A stretch of 64,000 nt of DNA from the NCBI GenBank assembly GCA_009787625.1, contig WQSX01000004.1, positions 1-64,000 on the forward strand, written 5' to 3'. Below the pieces are notes generated by a model. That model searched no databases and was not told the origin of the DNA. It saw nothing but the letters and a program-made list of their open reading frames with translations. Source of the stretch: Oscillospiraceae bacterium. Its GTDB lineage: Bacteria > Bacillota > Clostridia > Oscillospirales > Oscillospiraceae. Position 1 is the first letter of the stretch, and each line of letters starts with the position of its first letter. Of this stretch, positions 1 through 7,495 are shown piece after piece. The translations under genes were made by a program, and so were the position numbers.

Positions 1-41
1 GAACGGTTGTTGCCGTGGTTCGTGCCGGATTCTTGCAAGGC

Positions 42-78
42 AAAAAAAGTAAGGCCTCTCGGTTGAACGGGAGGTCTT
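42..78 (-). terminator. Rho-independent terminator (minus strand)
   Basis: An 11-bp stem with two G-T wobbles (51-61 against 68-78, six-base loop) is followed on the minus strand by a run of seven T (48-42). It lies downstream of the orphan antitoxin at 221-496 and would end that transcript. Confidence 0.55.
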
Positions 79-119
79 GTCCGTCCGCATTTGACGCTTA
101 CAAAAAAAGCAAAAAAAAA

Positions 120-224
120 TTGCGCGACCCGGAATCTTAGGCATAAGCAATCGTAGATTAACACTCTAATCCAATAGATTTGTTAAATCTCGTGACCCAT
201 GTAATATTTTATCCGCAATTTCAT
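120..224 (-). pseudogene. Remnant of a RelE/ParE-type toxin
   Basis: Directly after the antitoxin, a start codon overlaps its stop (ATGA, 221-224). That is the usual coupling of an antitoxin-toxin pair. The frame reads MKLRIKYYMGHEI and then stops at 183-185. Past that stop, in the same frame, comes QIYWIRVL, which resembles the IYIIRV strand near the C terminus of the intact toxin at 30037-30360. I infer that the middle of a toxin was deleted and only its ends remain. The match is short, so the reading is suggestive only. Confidence 0.35.
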
Positions 225-496
225 AAAGTATCCTCAAAGCCATCCCAGAATTCTTCTTCGCTTAGCCATACAGTGTTCGGGTCATTGGCGATAGCCTCCC
301 TTTGCGCCAACTCACGATTTATATATTGCTGATGCAAAAACGTCTCGTATTCTCTGTACGCTTCAGTGCCTATAATAACAGCGGCTTCGCGTCCATTTTG
401 TGTAATTATCACTTGGTTTCCCTCATTTGCCAAGTCAAGAATTTCGTTGTAGTTATTTCGCAAGTCGCGCACGGGGCGAGCGTATGTGTTCATCAT
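221..496 (-). CDS. Phd/YefM-family antitoxin, orphan
   Basis: This 91-residue protein has the Phd/YefM N-terminal pattern RPVRDLRNNYNEIL followed by VIITQNGREAAVII, the DNA-binding fold of type II antitoxins, and an acidic C-terminal tail that would wrap the toxin. The start is placed at the ATG at 496, because AAAGGA lies 9 bases upstream of it; the in-frame ATG at 505 abuts the Shine-Dalgarno with no spacing. No complete toxin follows, only the remnant overlapping its stop codon. It is preceded by a promoter with an inverted repeat, so it probably still represses itself. It may act as a leftover or as an anti-addiction antitoxin for related toxins elsewhere. Confidence 0.85.
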   Translation of the reverse strand: MMNTYARPVRDLRNNYNEILDLANEGNQVIITQNGREAAVIIGTEAYREYETFLHQQYINRELAQREAIANDPNTVWLSEEEFWDGFEDTL

Positions 497-534
497 AATG
501 ACCATTCCTTTCGAAAATCTTTAGGCATAAATAC

Positions 535-563
535 ATCGTAGCACAATACGGCTACGATTGCAA
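535..563 (-). promoter_or_regulatory. Antitoxin promoter with autoregulatory operator
   Basis: On the minus strand the -35 TTGCAA (558-563) and -10 TACGAT (535-540) are 17 bases apart. A perfect 8-bp inverted repeat, ATCGTAGC and GCTACGAT (535-542 and 551-558), spans the -10 and spacer, as expected for an antitoxin that represses its own promoter. Binding is inferred. Confidence 0.6.
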
Positions 564-575
564 GAATATTTTTCA

Positions 576-604
576 TTGACATTCCACGCAACTCGTGGTA
601 GTAT
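576..604 (+). promoter_or_regulatory. Sigma-A-type promoter of the leader-methyltransferase unit
   Basis: TTGACA (576-581) and TAGTAT (599-604) are separated by exactly 17 bases. The promoter points right, towards the 33-codon leader ORF and the methyltransferase, and is divergent from the antitoxin promoter whose -35 ends 13 bases away. Confidence 0.65.
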
Positions 605-638
605 TTCACAATAAAATCTTACGAAAGGCGCAGGGGTT

Positions 639-740
639 ATGCAAAAATATATGCATTTTAATCTTAATGATACCAACGTCATGTCTGTACTTCCGACAGG
701 GAATTACAGGCTTAGCCCTTGTTTGCTTTATTTGAAATAG
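639..740 (+). CDS. 33-residue leader peptide
   Basis: A small frame starts with ATG at 639, just after AAAGGCGCAGGGG, and ends with TAG at 740. It reads MQKYMHFNLNDTN and ends in RLSPCLLYLK. It sits between a good promoter and a terminator hairpin ahead of the methyltransferase. This is the arrangement of translational attenuators, in which ribosome stalling in the leader decides whether transcription continues. The segment CTTAGCC (711-717), inside the leader's codons, is complementary to GGCTAAG (776-782) in the 5' arm of the terminator. A stalled ribosome could therefore favour an antiterminator. The frame is inferred to be translated from its position and ribosome binding site. Confidence 0.6.
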   Translation: MQKYMHFNLNDTNVMSVLPTGNYRLSPCLLYLK

Positions 741-770
741 GATCTATCATACATTATCAAATTAAGTAAA

Positions 771-813
771 AAGACGGCTAAGGATATTCAAAACCTTAGT
801 CGTTTTTATTTTT
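771..813 (+). terminator. Attenuator terminator upstream of the methyltransferase
   Basis: A 13-bp stem (771-783 against 794-806, with two G-T pairs and a ten-base loop) overlaps a T-rich run (TTTTTATTTTT, 803-813). It lies between the leader peptide and the methyltransferase start, so it would end most transcripts before the gene unless an alternative pairing with 711-717 forms. Confidence 0.75.
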
Positions 814-833
814 GAAAAGTGAGGTAAACTAAA

Positions 834-1634
834 GTGAAAGAATCAATGAAAATCGTCAGAGAATTTTACAATCAAAGCGTTGAGGTCGAATGGAATCGCA
901 TTGACGGCAGACCTGAGTTTCTTTTGACATGCCGTATGCTTGACCGCTACATCAAAAGCGGTGATAAAGTGCTCGACATTGGCGGCGGACCGGGGCGGTA
1001 CACCTTTTATCTTGCGGAAAAAGGCTGTGATGTTACGCTTTTTGACTTATCCGAAGAAAATATCAACTATGCAAAAAATCGCTCGGCGGATTTAGACTTA
1101 CCTATTGAAACAGTTTGCGGAGATGCACGAGAGGTTGATAAGCATATAAATGAGCAGTATGACCATGTCCTGCTTATGGGTCCGCTTTATCACTTGCTTG
1201 AAGAGAGCGATAGAGTTATGACAGTAAACGCGGCGCTGAAGTTACTAAAACCCGGAGGTATGCTTTTTGCAGTTTTCATCAGTATGAACGGTGGGTTGGT
1301 ATTTATGCTTAGAGAAGCACCTGAGCAATTTGCTGAGCCGCATGAAGAAAGATTTCTTGTACCGCTGGTTGAGGGAAAAAACTTTGGAGGCACTGCGTTC
1401 ACAGAGGCGTTCTTCATTAATCAACACAACGTGTTGCCGTTCATGGAGCAGTTCAATCTGAAAAAGCTTCACCTGTTCGGGCAAGAGGGCATACTCGCAC
1501 CAAACGAAGAAAATTTCATGCAGCAGACTCCAGAAGTCAAAGAGGCACTTTTGAGCATATCCGAAAAATTATATGAAAAGCCCGAATACTTGAGTTGGGC
1601 AGAGCACTTGGTGTATGTGGGGCGAAAACTGTAG
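834..1634 (+). CDS. SAM-dependent class I methyltransferase
   Basis: This 266-residue protein has the Rossmann methyltransferase motifs in order: motif I VLDIGGGPGRY (about 47-57, SAM binding), an acidic residue ending strand 2 (D71), GDARE near 96-100, and the catalytic-face segment HVLLMGPLYHL near 111-121. A LLKPGG turn follows, typical of the UbiE/small-molecule group. The start is GTG at 834 with GAGG upstream. The substrate cannot be told from the sequence. Its expression appears to be controlled by the leader peptide and terminator just upstream, a set-up best known for antibiotic-inducible genes. A role in drug or toxin modification is possible but unproven. Confidence 0.85.
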   Translation: MKESMKIVREFYNQSVEVEWNRIDGRPEFLLTCRMLDRYIKSGDKVLDIGGGPGRYTFYLAEKGCDVTLFDLSEENINYAKNRSADLDLPIETVCGDAREVDKHINEQYDHVLLMGPLYHLLEESDRVMTVNAALKLLKPGGMLFAVFISMNGGLVFMLREAPEQFAEPHEERFLVPLVEGKNFGGTAFTEAFFINQHNVLPFMEQFNLKKLHLFGQEGILAPNEENFMQQTPEVKEALLSISEKLYEKPEYLSWAEHLVYVGRKL

Positions 1635-1661
1635 CTTGTTATTTTTGATTGCAAACGGATT

Positions 1662-1691
1662 AAGACAGGGAACGGCAGAGTTCTCTGTCTT
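1662..1691. repeat. Hairpin between convergent genes
   Basis: AAGACAGGGAAC (1662-1673) and GTTCTCTGTCTT (1680-1691) form a 12-bp stem with one wobble. It lies between the methyltransferase and the convergent antitoxin gene. It lacks a clear T-run, so it may be a weak terminator or a member of the same short GACAG-type palindromes as 14708-14736. Confidence 0.4.
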
Positions 1692-1756
1692 ACCAGTCTC
1701 TAATCTCTAATCTTCCAAATCTTCGCGCAAACGAGCCGGAATATCCCGACCTCAAT

Positions 1757-2005
1757 TCATGCATTGTCCCAACTCAGATGTTTTTTCCATACCTCCTCAG
1801 CGGGAATTACCCTTCCCGCTCTTATATCGGCAAGACCTTTCTCGATTTCAATATCAAGTTCATCTTTTGTGAGCTTTGACATATTCAGTGGTTCTTTAGT
1901 CTCATACATCGCCTGCAATTTCGTCAAAAACTCAAGAGCCATTGCAACCTTTTCATCAGGTAAATCCTGAATAATTTCTACGGCCTCAGCCTTTAGTTTT
2001 GTCAT
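1757..2005 (-). CDS. Lone antitoxin-like protein
   Basis: This 82-residue protein has an N-terminal helical half (EIIQDLPDEKVAMALEFL) like that of small DUF2281/antitoxin-type proteins. Its C-terminal pattern GLADIRAGRVIPAEEVW resembles the tails of RelB/DinJ-type antitoxins. GGAAAGG lies upstream of the ATG. No toxin-like reading frame follows: an ATG overlapping the stop hits a stop codon at once. It therefore looks like an orphan antitoxin. It could instead be a small regulator unrelated to toxin-antitoxin systems. Confidence 0.6.
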   Translation of the reverse strand: MTKLKAEAVEIIQDLPDEKVAMALEFLTKLQAMYETKEPLNMSKLTKDELDIEIEKGLADIRAGRVIPAEEVWKKHLSWDNA

Positions 2006-2123
2006 AGTTCCATCACAACCTTTCCCGGAAGCCTAGCTATAGCATACAACATTCTTTATGATTTAGCAATATAAACATGATTTTGAGTTGTCTCCATTTT
2101 TTCGTATTGTTGTATAGACCCCC

Positions 2124-2219
2124 GCCTGAGATGGGCAATTTGTTCCGCATTTTTGCGAGCCATCGGGATCTACACCGCTGTTCTCGCAAAAATGACTCCA
2201 CAAACCGCCCATCCCAGGC
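2124..2219 (-). repeat. Hairpin repeat family 1, copy 1
   Basis: A 96-bp imperfect palindrome lies 31 bases past the permease stop. Its centre contains CCATCGGGATCTACACC, identical in all eight copies. The outer stem reads CCTGAGAT against ATCCCAGG, which differs from the other copies on both arms and so keeps pairing apart from one wobble. The strand given is that on which the centre reads GAGAACAGCGG. Confidence 0.9.
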
Positions 2220-2250
2220 TACCCTGTGCATTTTAACTTCGTATCAGCCC

Positions 2251-4566
2251 CTACTCGCTCACTAACCCATAAGCTGAAATCTTGCGGATTCTTCCTGCTA
2301 TCAGCATTGAAACCGCGTATGCCAGTGCAACGAGTCCGACCGATACCATCACTACCCATGCTACAGGGACAGGCATGTCTGCCTGTGATATTCCCATGCC
2401 TCGAACTATTGCGATGAACATGGGGTTAAAGCCAAAGTAGCCGTTAATTGCGCCGATTATTGCACCAAATATGATTGGTGGGCTGAGGCTCAGTGTAATT
2501 TGACTCATAAGCTGTATAGTCGTGAAGCCTATAGCCTTTTGTATGCCCAGTTCGCGCTTTCTGCGGATAATTATGGTCTTGATTATTAAATACAAAACTA
2601 AAACTACAACAGCGGCGACCACCACCATTATTACAATGTTCACGGCGGCAAAAATGTCGCCCATTGCACCCATTTGACCTTCAAACTGTGCCTGCAAATG
2701 AATCACGTTTGCTATAATATCTCCATGTAATGACAAAATCGACTCTTTAAATGCTTCTGCATCTGCACCCGGGGCCAGATAAATATAAAACTCATCAAGC
2801 ACAAACTCAGGCACGATTTGCTGTTTCCCTTGATAGCTTATCATTCCGAAAAAGTTGTTCATGCTCTGCACAATGCCGGTTATTATAAAATCTTGCTCAA
2901 AGTATTCACTACTGATTGTCACCCAATCGCCTACACTTTTCTCCAAAAGTTCAATAGAGCCCGTATCAAAGACCACTTCGCTACTCAATATAGGGAGGCG
3001 CCCTTCAATTATCGGATTTCCTGTCAAATAATCAAAATTCTCTACGACCAGAAAAGGAACTCTGAGTCCTTCGACCGATAGCTCCGAAGTCATAGGAATT
3101 AGCGAATGACCAAAGGCTCTTTCTACATGGGGGTGTTCACTGAGTATTTCCCTAAATTCCGCTTCATGTTCCGGGTCACTTACCATGACATAGACATCCG
3201 GAATCTCTCCAAACAAGCCCATAAACGCAGCAGTATTTACGTTCACGTTGTAATGTAAACTCAGACCTGAAACTGATGCAAAAGTCACCGCAGCAACGAT
3301 GAGGCATACCATCACGGCTTGTTTTTTATTTTTGAAAAGTTGCTTGAAAGCAATGAGCATATTAAGTGCGCCACGGCTTTTATCCAGCGGAAGATGATTT
3401 TTTGTAAAATTATGGGTGGTTAATCCACCTCGCAAAGCAATAAGCGGGTGCAATTTATTTATCCGCCTTGAGGTTATAAATATGAATAGCAATACAATTG
3501 CCATAACGGAAATAAGTGTAATTATGAGCATAGCAACGTCAAATGCAGGATTCCAAGGTATGCCGTGCATTGGCTCAAAAATACTTGTCACCACCGGAAG
3601 TAATATTTGTGAAACAAAAACTCCCAACACCCCGCCGAGCAATGCAACTAAACCAAACTGTAAAATGATTGAAGAGATAATTTGATAATTGCGGTAACCC
3701 ATTGCCTTTAACACACCGATGTTCACCATGCTCTCCTCAATATCATTGTTAATGCGAAAACGTATAACAATAGCCGCTACTACGAGCAAAATGAAAGAAA
3801 ACACTACAACCATTATCGCCGCAATTGTGGGTACCATAGCAACATTACCTCGCACGCCACTAATCGACCTTGAAGTAACACCTCCCACTGATGTATAAAA
3901 TTCAAAGACGAGGCTATTCCATCCTTCAGTCATATGCGCTGAAATCATCATAGCTCTATTATATGGAAGTTCGCTTAACATGGCTGAAAACACTTCGTCT
4001 GATACAAAAAAACGCCAAATGCTGTCAATACTACTTCCAAAGTAAAGATCCTTTACACTTCCTGCAATGGTAAATGTGAAATTTTCACCTTCAAATTCAA
4101 TTTCAAAAGCATCTCCAATACTAAAGCCCCTGCCTAGAAACATGAAATGAGGAATATAGATAGCATCGCCTTCAAGTGGGAGTGCTTCCCCAACCATCAC
4201 CGGTCTATTCATATTTAGCTCATCACTTATATTTGAGACAAGTATCAAAGCGAATAAAGTATCGTCACCAAAAACAACATCTCCCTGTCCTGCCACCACG
4301 GGTTGAGTTTCAACTTCCGTCACGTTTTGGAAGTTTCTCACAAACTCCACCTCCTCTTCATTTCTCTCACTCTCCAAAGTGACGGCTAAAAACTGCGGAA
4401 CATTCAATTCTTCTGCGAGTTCGTCAAAGAAAGTTCCGACACCGAAAAGTAGCACCAAACCCACGTTTAGCAGTAACGCCGAGATAATTACCAGCAAGAG
4501 CATACCCGCCGTTTGGCTTTTTGCTTTACGAATATTTGCTGCAGTCAATATCCAAATATTTTTCAC
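2251..4566 (-). CDS. FtsX-type ABC transporter permease
   Basis: This 771-residue membrane protein carries two FtsX/MacB-type permease halves. There is a first membrane segment near 20-42, a large extracytoplasmic domain to about 240, and three membrane segments near 245-268, 295-322 and 345-367. A fifth lies near 417-436, followed by a second outer domain to about 635 and a last group of three segments. The cytoplasmic loop motif IGVLKAMGYR and its second-half equivalent LGIQKAIGFT are typical of this family. The start is the GTG at 4566, one base after the ATPase stop, since longer forms would overlap the ATPase. With the ATPase it probably exports or expels a peptide, lipid or membrane-active drug. 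Confidence 0.93.
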   Translation of the reverse strand: MKNIWILTAANIRKAKSQTAGMLLLVIISALLLNVGLVLLFGVGTFFDELAEELNVPQFLAVTLESERNEEEVEFVRNFQNVTEVETQPVVAGQGDVVFGDDTLFALILVSNISDELNMNRPVMVGEALPLEGDAIYIPHFMFLGRGFSIGDAFEIEFEGENFTFTIAGSVKDLYFGSSIDSIWRFFVSDEVFSAMLSELPYNRAMMISAHMTEGWNSLVFEFYTSVGGVTSRSISGVRGNVAMVPTIAAIMVVVFSFILLVVAAIVIRFRINNDIEESMVNIGVLKAMGYRNYQIISSIILQFGLVALLGGVLGVFVSQILLPVVTSIFEPMHGIPWNPAFDVAMLIITLISVMAIVLLFIFITSRRINKLHPLIALRGGLTTHNFTKNHLPLDKSRGALNMLIAFKQLFKNKKQAVMVCLIVAAVTFASVSGLSLHYNVNVNTAAFMGLFGEIPDVYVMVSDPEHEAEFREILSEHPHVERAFGHSLIPMTSELSVEGLRVPFLVVENFDYLTGNPIIEGRLPILSSEVVFDTGSIELLEKSVGDWVTISSEYFEQDFIITGIVQSMNNFFGMISYQGKQQIVPEFVLDEFYIYLAPGADAEAFKESILSLHGDIIANVIHLQAQFEGQMGAMGDIFAAVNIVIMVVVAAVVVLVLYLIIKTIIIRRKRELGIQKAIGFTTIQLMSQITLSLSPPIIFGAIIGAINGYFGFNPMFIAIVRGMGISQADMPVPVAWVVMVSVGLVALAYAVSMLIAGRIRKISAYGLVSE

Positions 4567-4567
4567 G

Positions 4568-5326
4568 TCACCACCCCATTTCCGCAAGGAAATCTTTGAG
4601 TTTTGCTTGTCTTTCGGCGTTTTCACTTTGATATTCTCCTAAAATGCACTCTCCGACAACGCCGCCATCACGAAAATGCAGCACTCGACTACCACGAAGC
4701 GCAGAGCGTATATCGTGTGTCACCATTACAATACTCTGCCCCAAGGAGTTGACCTCAGTGAGTGCGTCCAGCACAGCTTGCCCGCTTGTCGAGTTGAGAG
4801 AACCTGTAGGCTCGTCGGCAAAAACAATTTTCGGATTATTTATCAAAGCACGGGCAACCCCCGCTCTCTGCCCTTCTCCACCCGATACCTGGGTTGGAAA
4901 TTTGCGCCATATGGTTTCTTTGATATCCAGGCTCTTCAGAAGTTCCCTCGCTCGCACAGCCACTTCCTTGCGATTTTTGCTCACAAGAAGTCCGCAAGCC
5001 ATTATGTTATCCATAATACTCATGTTATCGAGCAAATGAGTTTGTTGAAACACAAATCCGCAGTTATCCCTGCGAAACACAGCGAGTTTGTCATTCGACA
5101 AGTCGCTGATGTCCTTGCCGGAAAAGCTGACCGTTCCAAGGGTAGGCTTATCCATTCCCGAAAGTGCGTACAATAGCGTGGACTTCCCCGCTCCTGACGG
5201 GCCCATGATAACGGTGAAATCTCCTGCGTAAATGTCTAGGTCAAGATTTTTTAAAACATGCTGTTGCTGACCTCCGCTGGAAAAAGTCTTGCACAGCTTT
5301 TTTGTTGCTAAAATAGTGTTTTTCAT
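4568..5326 (-). CDS. ABC transporter ATP-binding protein (MacB/BceA-like)
   Basis: This 252-residue ATPase has Walker A GPSGAGKST (42-50), a Q-loop at FVFQQ (91-95), signature SGGEGQRAGVARAL (148-161), Walker B IVFADEP (167-173) with a D-loop, and the switch histidine in VTHD (H204). This pattern, with GSLNS after the Walker B, belongs to ATPases that partner FtsX-type permeases. It is the first gene of a two-gene operon with the permease. Its promoter region carries direct repeats that look like sites for an OmpR-type regulator such as the one encoded at 7496-8176. Confidence 0.95.
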   Translation of the reverse strand: MKNTILATKKLCKTFSSGGQQQHVLKNLDLDIYAGDFTVIMGPSGAGKSTLLYALSGMDKPTLGTVSFSGKDISDLSNDKLAVFRRDNCGFVFQQTHLLDNMSIMDNIMACGLLVSKNRKEVAVRARELLKSLDIKETIWRKFPTQVSGGEGQRAGVARALINNPKIVFADEPTGSLNSTSGQAVLDALTEVNSLGQSIVMVTHDIRSALRGSRVLHFRDGGVVGECILGEYQSENAERQAKLKDFLAEMGW

Positions 5327-5376
5327 ATTGTTGCTCCTAAAGTCAAATAAGATTGTTCTTCCTTATGAACAACCTT

Positions 5377-5430
5377 ATTATATATGCCTGAACCTTAATT
5401 GTCTTTAACTGAACCTTAACTAACCTTAAA
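5377..5430 (-). promoter_or_regulatory. ABC exporter promoter with response-regulator direct repeats
   Basis: On the minus strand a -10 TATAAT (5377-5382) has no good -35. In its place are direct repeats of TTAAGGTT: 5390-5398, 5411-5419 and 5421-5430, with a degenerate unit near 5402-5409. The spacing is 10-11 bases, one DNA turn. This is the layout of promoters activated by OmpR/PhoB-type regulators. The nearby two-component system is the obvious candidate, by inference. Confidence 0.65.
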
Positions 5431-5455
5431 TCGTTTGCTTTTTAGTGGTATCTTC

Positions 5456-5791
5456 TCACTCTTTCGGCTTTAATAAATTTTGCCAGTCACGCCCTGCATA
5501 CAAAACTCGTTCAACATTGACTTCTCGCACATCCGGAGGCGACTCATTAACAGAATAGAAAACTAAGTAGTTTTTTACAGGCAATATTCTGTAGCCAAGA
5601 TTTGCCAAAAAAGCATCACCGACAAGTGGTTGCCTTTTTGGCATAATTTCGAGATTTGACATGGCTTTATAGAGAATATCAACCATGTTCTCGGCTGTCA
5701 TTGGAGCCATAAGCTGAGTGGATATGTAAAGAGAGATTTCATTTATATCTTGCTCTGCAGGTTCAGAGAGATACACGTTGTACTTGTCCAT
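5456..5791 (-). CDS. RelE/ParE-family toxin
   Basis: This 111-residue protein has the RelE/ParE fold pattern: N-terminal YNVYLSEPAEQDINEISLYI, the central YRILPVKNYLVFYSV strands, and the C-terminal VNVERVLYAGRDW. Family members either cleave mRNA on the ribosome or poison gyrase; the sequence does not settle which. The start is set at the second of two adjacent ATGs (5791), 7 bases after AGGAG; the first is at 5794. It overlaps the end of the antitoxin gene by about 29 bases, implying translational coupling. The gene ends 26 bases beyond the exporter's repeat-rich promoter region. Confidence 0.88.
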   Translation of the reverse strand: MDKYNVYLSEPAEQDINEISLYISTQLMAPMTAENMVDILYKAMSNLEIMPKRQPLVGDAFLANLGYRILPVKNYLVFYSVNESPPDVREVNVERVLYAGRDWQNLLKPKE

Positions 5792-6059
5792 CATCCCGCT
5801 CCTTTGCCTGTTTGCGCAAATCTTGCATGGCTTCATCCAAAGGACGTTTTCGACCTTCGTTGATTGCAGCACGACCTTCGGCAAGCTGCTGATATAACTC
5901 CAATTTACCATTTAACACTTCATACAAATCAATGCTCATAACAGCCAAATCGCCCTGTCCGTTTTTTGTGATAAAAACAGGCTCTTGGTGCTTGTGGCAA
6001 AAAGTTGAAATATCGTTGTAATTATTTCGCAGGTCTGTGCTTGATTTAATTGCAGGCAT
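5763..6059 (-). CDS. Phd/YefM-family antitoxin
   Basis: This 98-residue antitoxin has the N-terminal DNA-binding pattern SSTDLRNNYNDI and then PVFITKNGQGDLAVMS. A charged C-terminal region follows that would bind the toxin encoded immediately downstream. An AAAAGGAG ribosome binding site precedes the ATG. The promoter just upstream contains a 12-bp perfect inverted repeat over the -10, so the antitoxin, or its complex with toxin, likely represses the operon. The pair is inserted between an ABC exporter and its likely two-component regulators. Confidence 0.9.
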   Translation of the reverse strand: MPAIKSSTDLRNNYNDISTFCHKHQEPVFITKNGQGDLAVMSIDLYEVLNGKLELYQQLAEGRAAINEGRKRPLDEAMQDLRKQAKERDDGQVQRVSL

Positions 6060-6075
6060 TTCATCAACTCCTTTT

Positions 6076-6112
6076 CTAAAGAAATTATACCTTAATTTCT
6101 TTAGTTTGTAAA
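6076..6112 (-). promoter_or_regulatory. Toxin-antitoxin promoter and operator
   Basis: On the minus strand -35 TTTACA (6107-6112) and -10 TATAAT (6084-6089) are 17 bases apart. A perfect 12-bp inverted repeat, CTAAAGAAATTA and TAATTTCTTTAG (6076-6087 and 6093-6104), covers the -10 and spacer, the usual place for antitoxin binding. Confidence 0.75.
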
Positions 6113-6149
6113 TAGCTAATTCGTTTGCTTGTGAGTTTTCAATCTCGCT

Positions 6150-7265
6150 TCATGCAAATTTCAATGTCAAAACTATCATAAAGCCATTGTCGCAGTTTTC
6201 AGGGTAAATTCCGCCTTGCATTTGTTCCATGAAATATTTTGATAAGTATAGCCCCAGGCCATAGCCGTCTGTTTTTTCTATGTTTTTCCCTCTATAGAAC
6301 TTTCCCGTGATAAGCGGTAGTTCCTTTTCGGATACACCTGCTCCAAAATCTTGGATTTCTATAAATAGATGTTCTTCATCAATAATTGAGTTTACTACGA
6401 TATCCGTGCCTGCGTATTTGTAGGAGTTTTTTATTATGTTGTCAAACACCTGCTGTAGCCGTAAGCCATCTGCCTTTATAATGCAGTCGGGAATCGAAAA
6501 TGGCTTTATGCGCTTTTCATAATCTGCTTGAATAATAAGCTCACTAACTTCGACACTGGAAATTTCTGCCGGAGTTACTTTCAGTTCTTGCAGTTCTTCA
6601 AGCGTTGAGTGAAACAAATCGGTTATGAGTGTGTCTATTTGCTCTAGCTTTTTATTCGCCGCATCCAGCAGGTTTATCTCATTTTCACTCTGCGCTTTTA
6701 ACCTTAAAATATCTATAGCCGACCTGACGGACGCAACAGGGGTTGTTACATCGTGGGCAAGTGAAGCCACGAGTTCCTTTTTGCTCCTGTCGGCTTTGAT
6801 TTCATTTTCTTTCGCCGTGCGAAGTTCCTCACGCATTAAATCAAAACTTTCGGTAAATGCACCGAAAATATTATCTCTGTCCATGGTGAGCGGCACGTCC
6901 AAATTACCCGCAGCCACACTCCCCGCAAAACTTTGTAAGTTGCGAAACGGTGTTAGAATTTTGTGTTTATAGTACAGGTAGAGCAAAATGCCAATTAAAA
7001 TGAAGCTCAAAATAAGCGCCAGCATAAAAATTTGCAAAACCAACTCTCGGTTTCGCCTTGCCGTGTCCGCTTCTTCAAAGACTTGCATTAAAAATTCAGC
7101 TTGTTGAGTAACCGCCTCCTGTACAGAGTCGCTTTCAAGCGCAGTATGCACAGCGTGGTGTATTGCAACCACGTCAGGCATTAAAGGTTCGTGGCTAAAA
7201 ACAAAAAAAGTCGCAACAATGCCAACCAGAGCCAAGGCTATGTATATAACCAAGATTTTTTTCAA
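6150..7265 (-). CDS. Sensor histidine kinase
   Basis: This 371-residue membrane kinase has a transmembrane segment near 5-24, a short outer loop of about 50 residues, and a second segment near 77-99. A HAMP-like region (100-155) follows, then the H-box LAHDVTTPVASVRS with phospho-acceptor H171. Next come the N-box (FDNIIKNSYKYA), G1 (IQDFGAG) and G2 (GYGLGLYLSK). The small outer loop suits sensing through the membrane or through an ABC partner, as in Bce-type systems. It lies downstream of the response regulator on the same strand, with a hairpin repeat between them, and probably controls the exporter at 2251-5326. Confidence 0.93.
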   Translation of the reverse strand: MKKILVIYIALALVGIVATFFVFSHEPLMPDVVAIHHAVHTALESDSVQEAVTQQAEFLMQVFEEADTARRNRELVLQIFMLALILSFILIGILLYLYYKHKILTPFRNLQSFAGSVAAGNLDVPLTMDRDNIFGAFTESFDLMREELRTAKENEIKADRSKKELVASLAHDVTTPVASVRSAIDILRLKAQSENEINLLDAANKKLEQIDTLITDLFHSTLEELQELKVTPAEISSVEVSELIIQADYEKRIKPFSIPDCIIKADGLRLQQVFDNIIKNSYKYAGTDIVVNSIIDEEHLFIEIQDFGAGVSEKELPLITGKFYRGKNIEKTDGYGLGLYLSKYFMEQMQGGIYPENCDNGFMIVLTLKFA

Positions 7266-7292
7266 TATTTCACCTCAAAATTCACAAAGGTA

Positions 7293-7387
7293 GCAGATGA
7301 TGGGCTGTTTGCGAAATATTTTTTCGAGAACAGCGGTGTAGATCCCGATGGCTCGAAAAAATATTTCGTAAATAGTCCATCGTCTGC
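7293..7387 (+). repeat. Hairpin repeat family 1, copy 2 (divergent stem)
   Basis: A 95-bp palindrome between the response regulator and kinase genes. The centre is identical to the other copies. The middle of the stem differs: where other copies have a conserved mismatched bulge, this one has TTTGCGAAATATTTTTTCG against CGAAAAAATATTTCGTAAA, paired except for one wobble. Both arms changed together. Confidence 0.9.
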
Positions 7388-7394
7388 GGGAATC

Positions 7395-7456
7395 GAGCCG
7401 CAATCCTCTGAATAATGAGCATAACTGTAGGGGATTGCGGGTCACGCCCGCAATGA
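7395..7456 (+). repeat. Palindromic repeat family 2, copy A
   Basis: This stretch contains GAGCCGCAATCC, then TGAATAATGAGCAT, then GGGGATTGCGGGTCA and GCCCGC. The same series appears in reverse complement at 9063-9120. Within it GATTGCGGG and CCCGCAAT pair as a hairpin. It abuts family 1 copy 2, and a further GGGGATTGCGG piece follows near 7469-7479. Confidence 0.7.
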
Positions 7457-7495
7457 CGAGCTAACCGTGGGGATTGCGGTGCTGAATGACAAGAG

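Noticed and set aside
3..140. Possible C-terminal end of a gene cut by the left edge (plus strand)
   Set aside because: The 45-codon frame is Lys/Arg/Ser-rich, matches nothing I know, and crosses a good minus-strand terminator at 42-78.
491..505. MVI(I)M as a shared N-terminal peptide or signal
   Set aside because: The first ATG touches AAAGGA with no spacing, so the codons are most likely untranslated spacer; the later ATG is 9-12 bases from the Shine-Dalgarno in each case.
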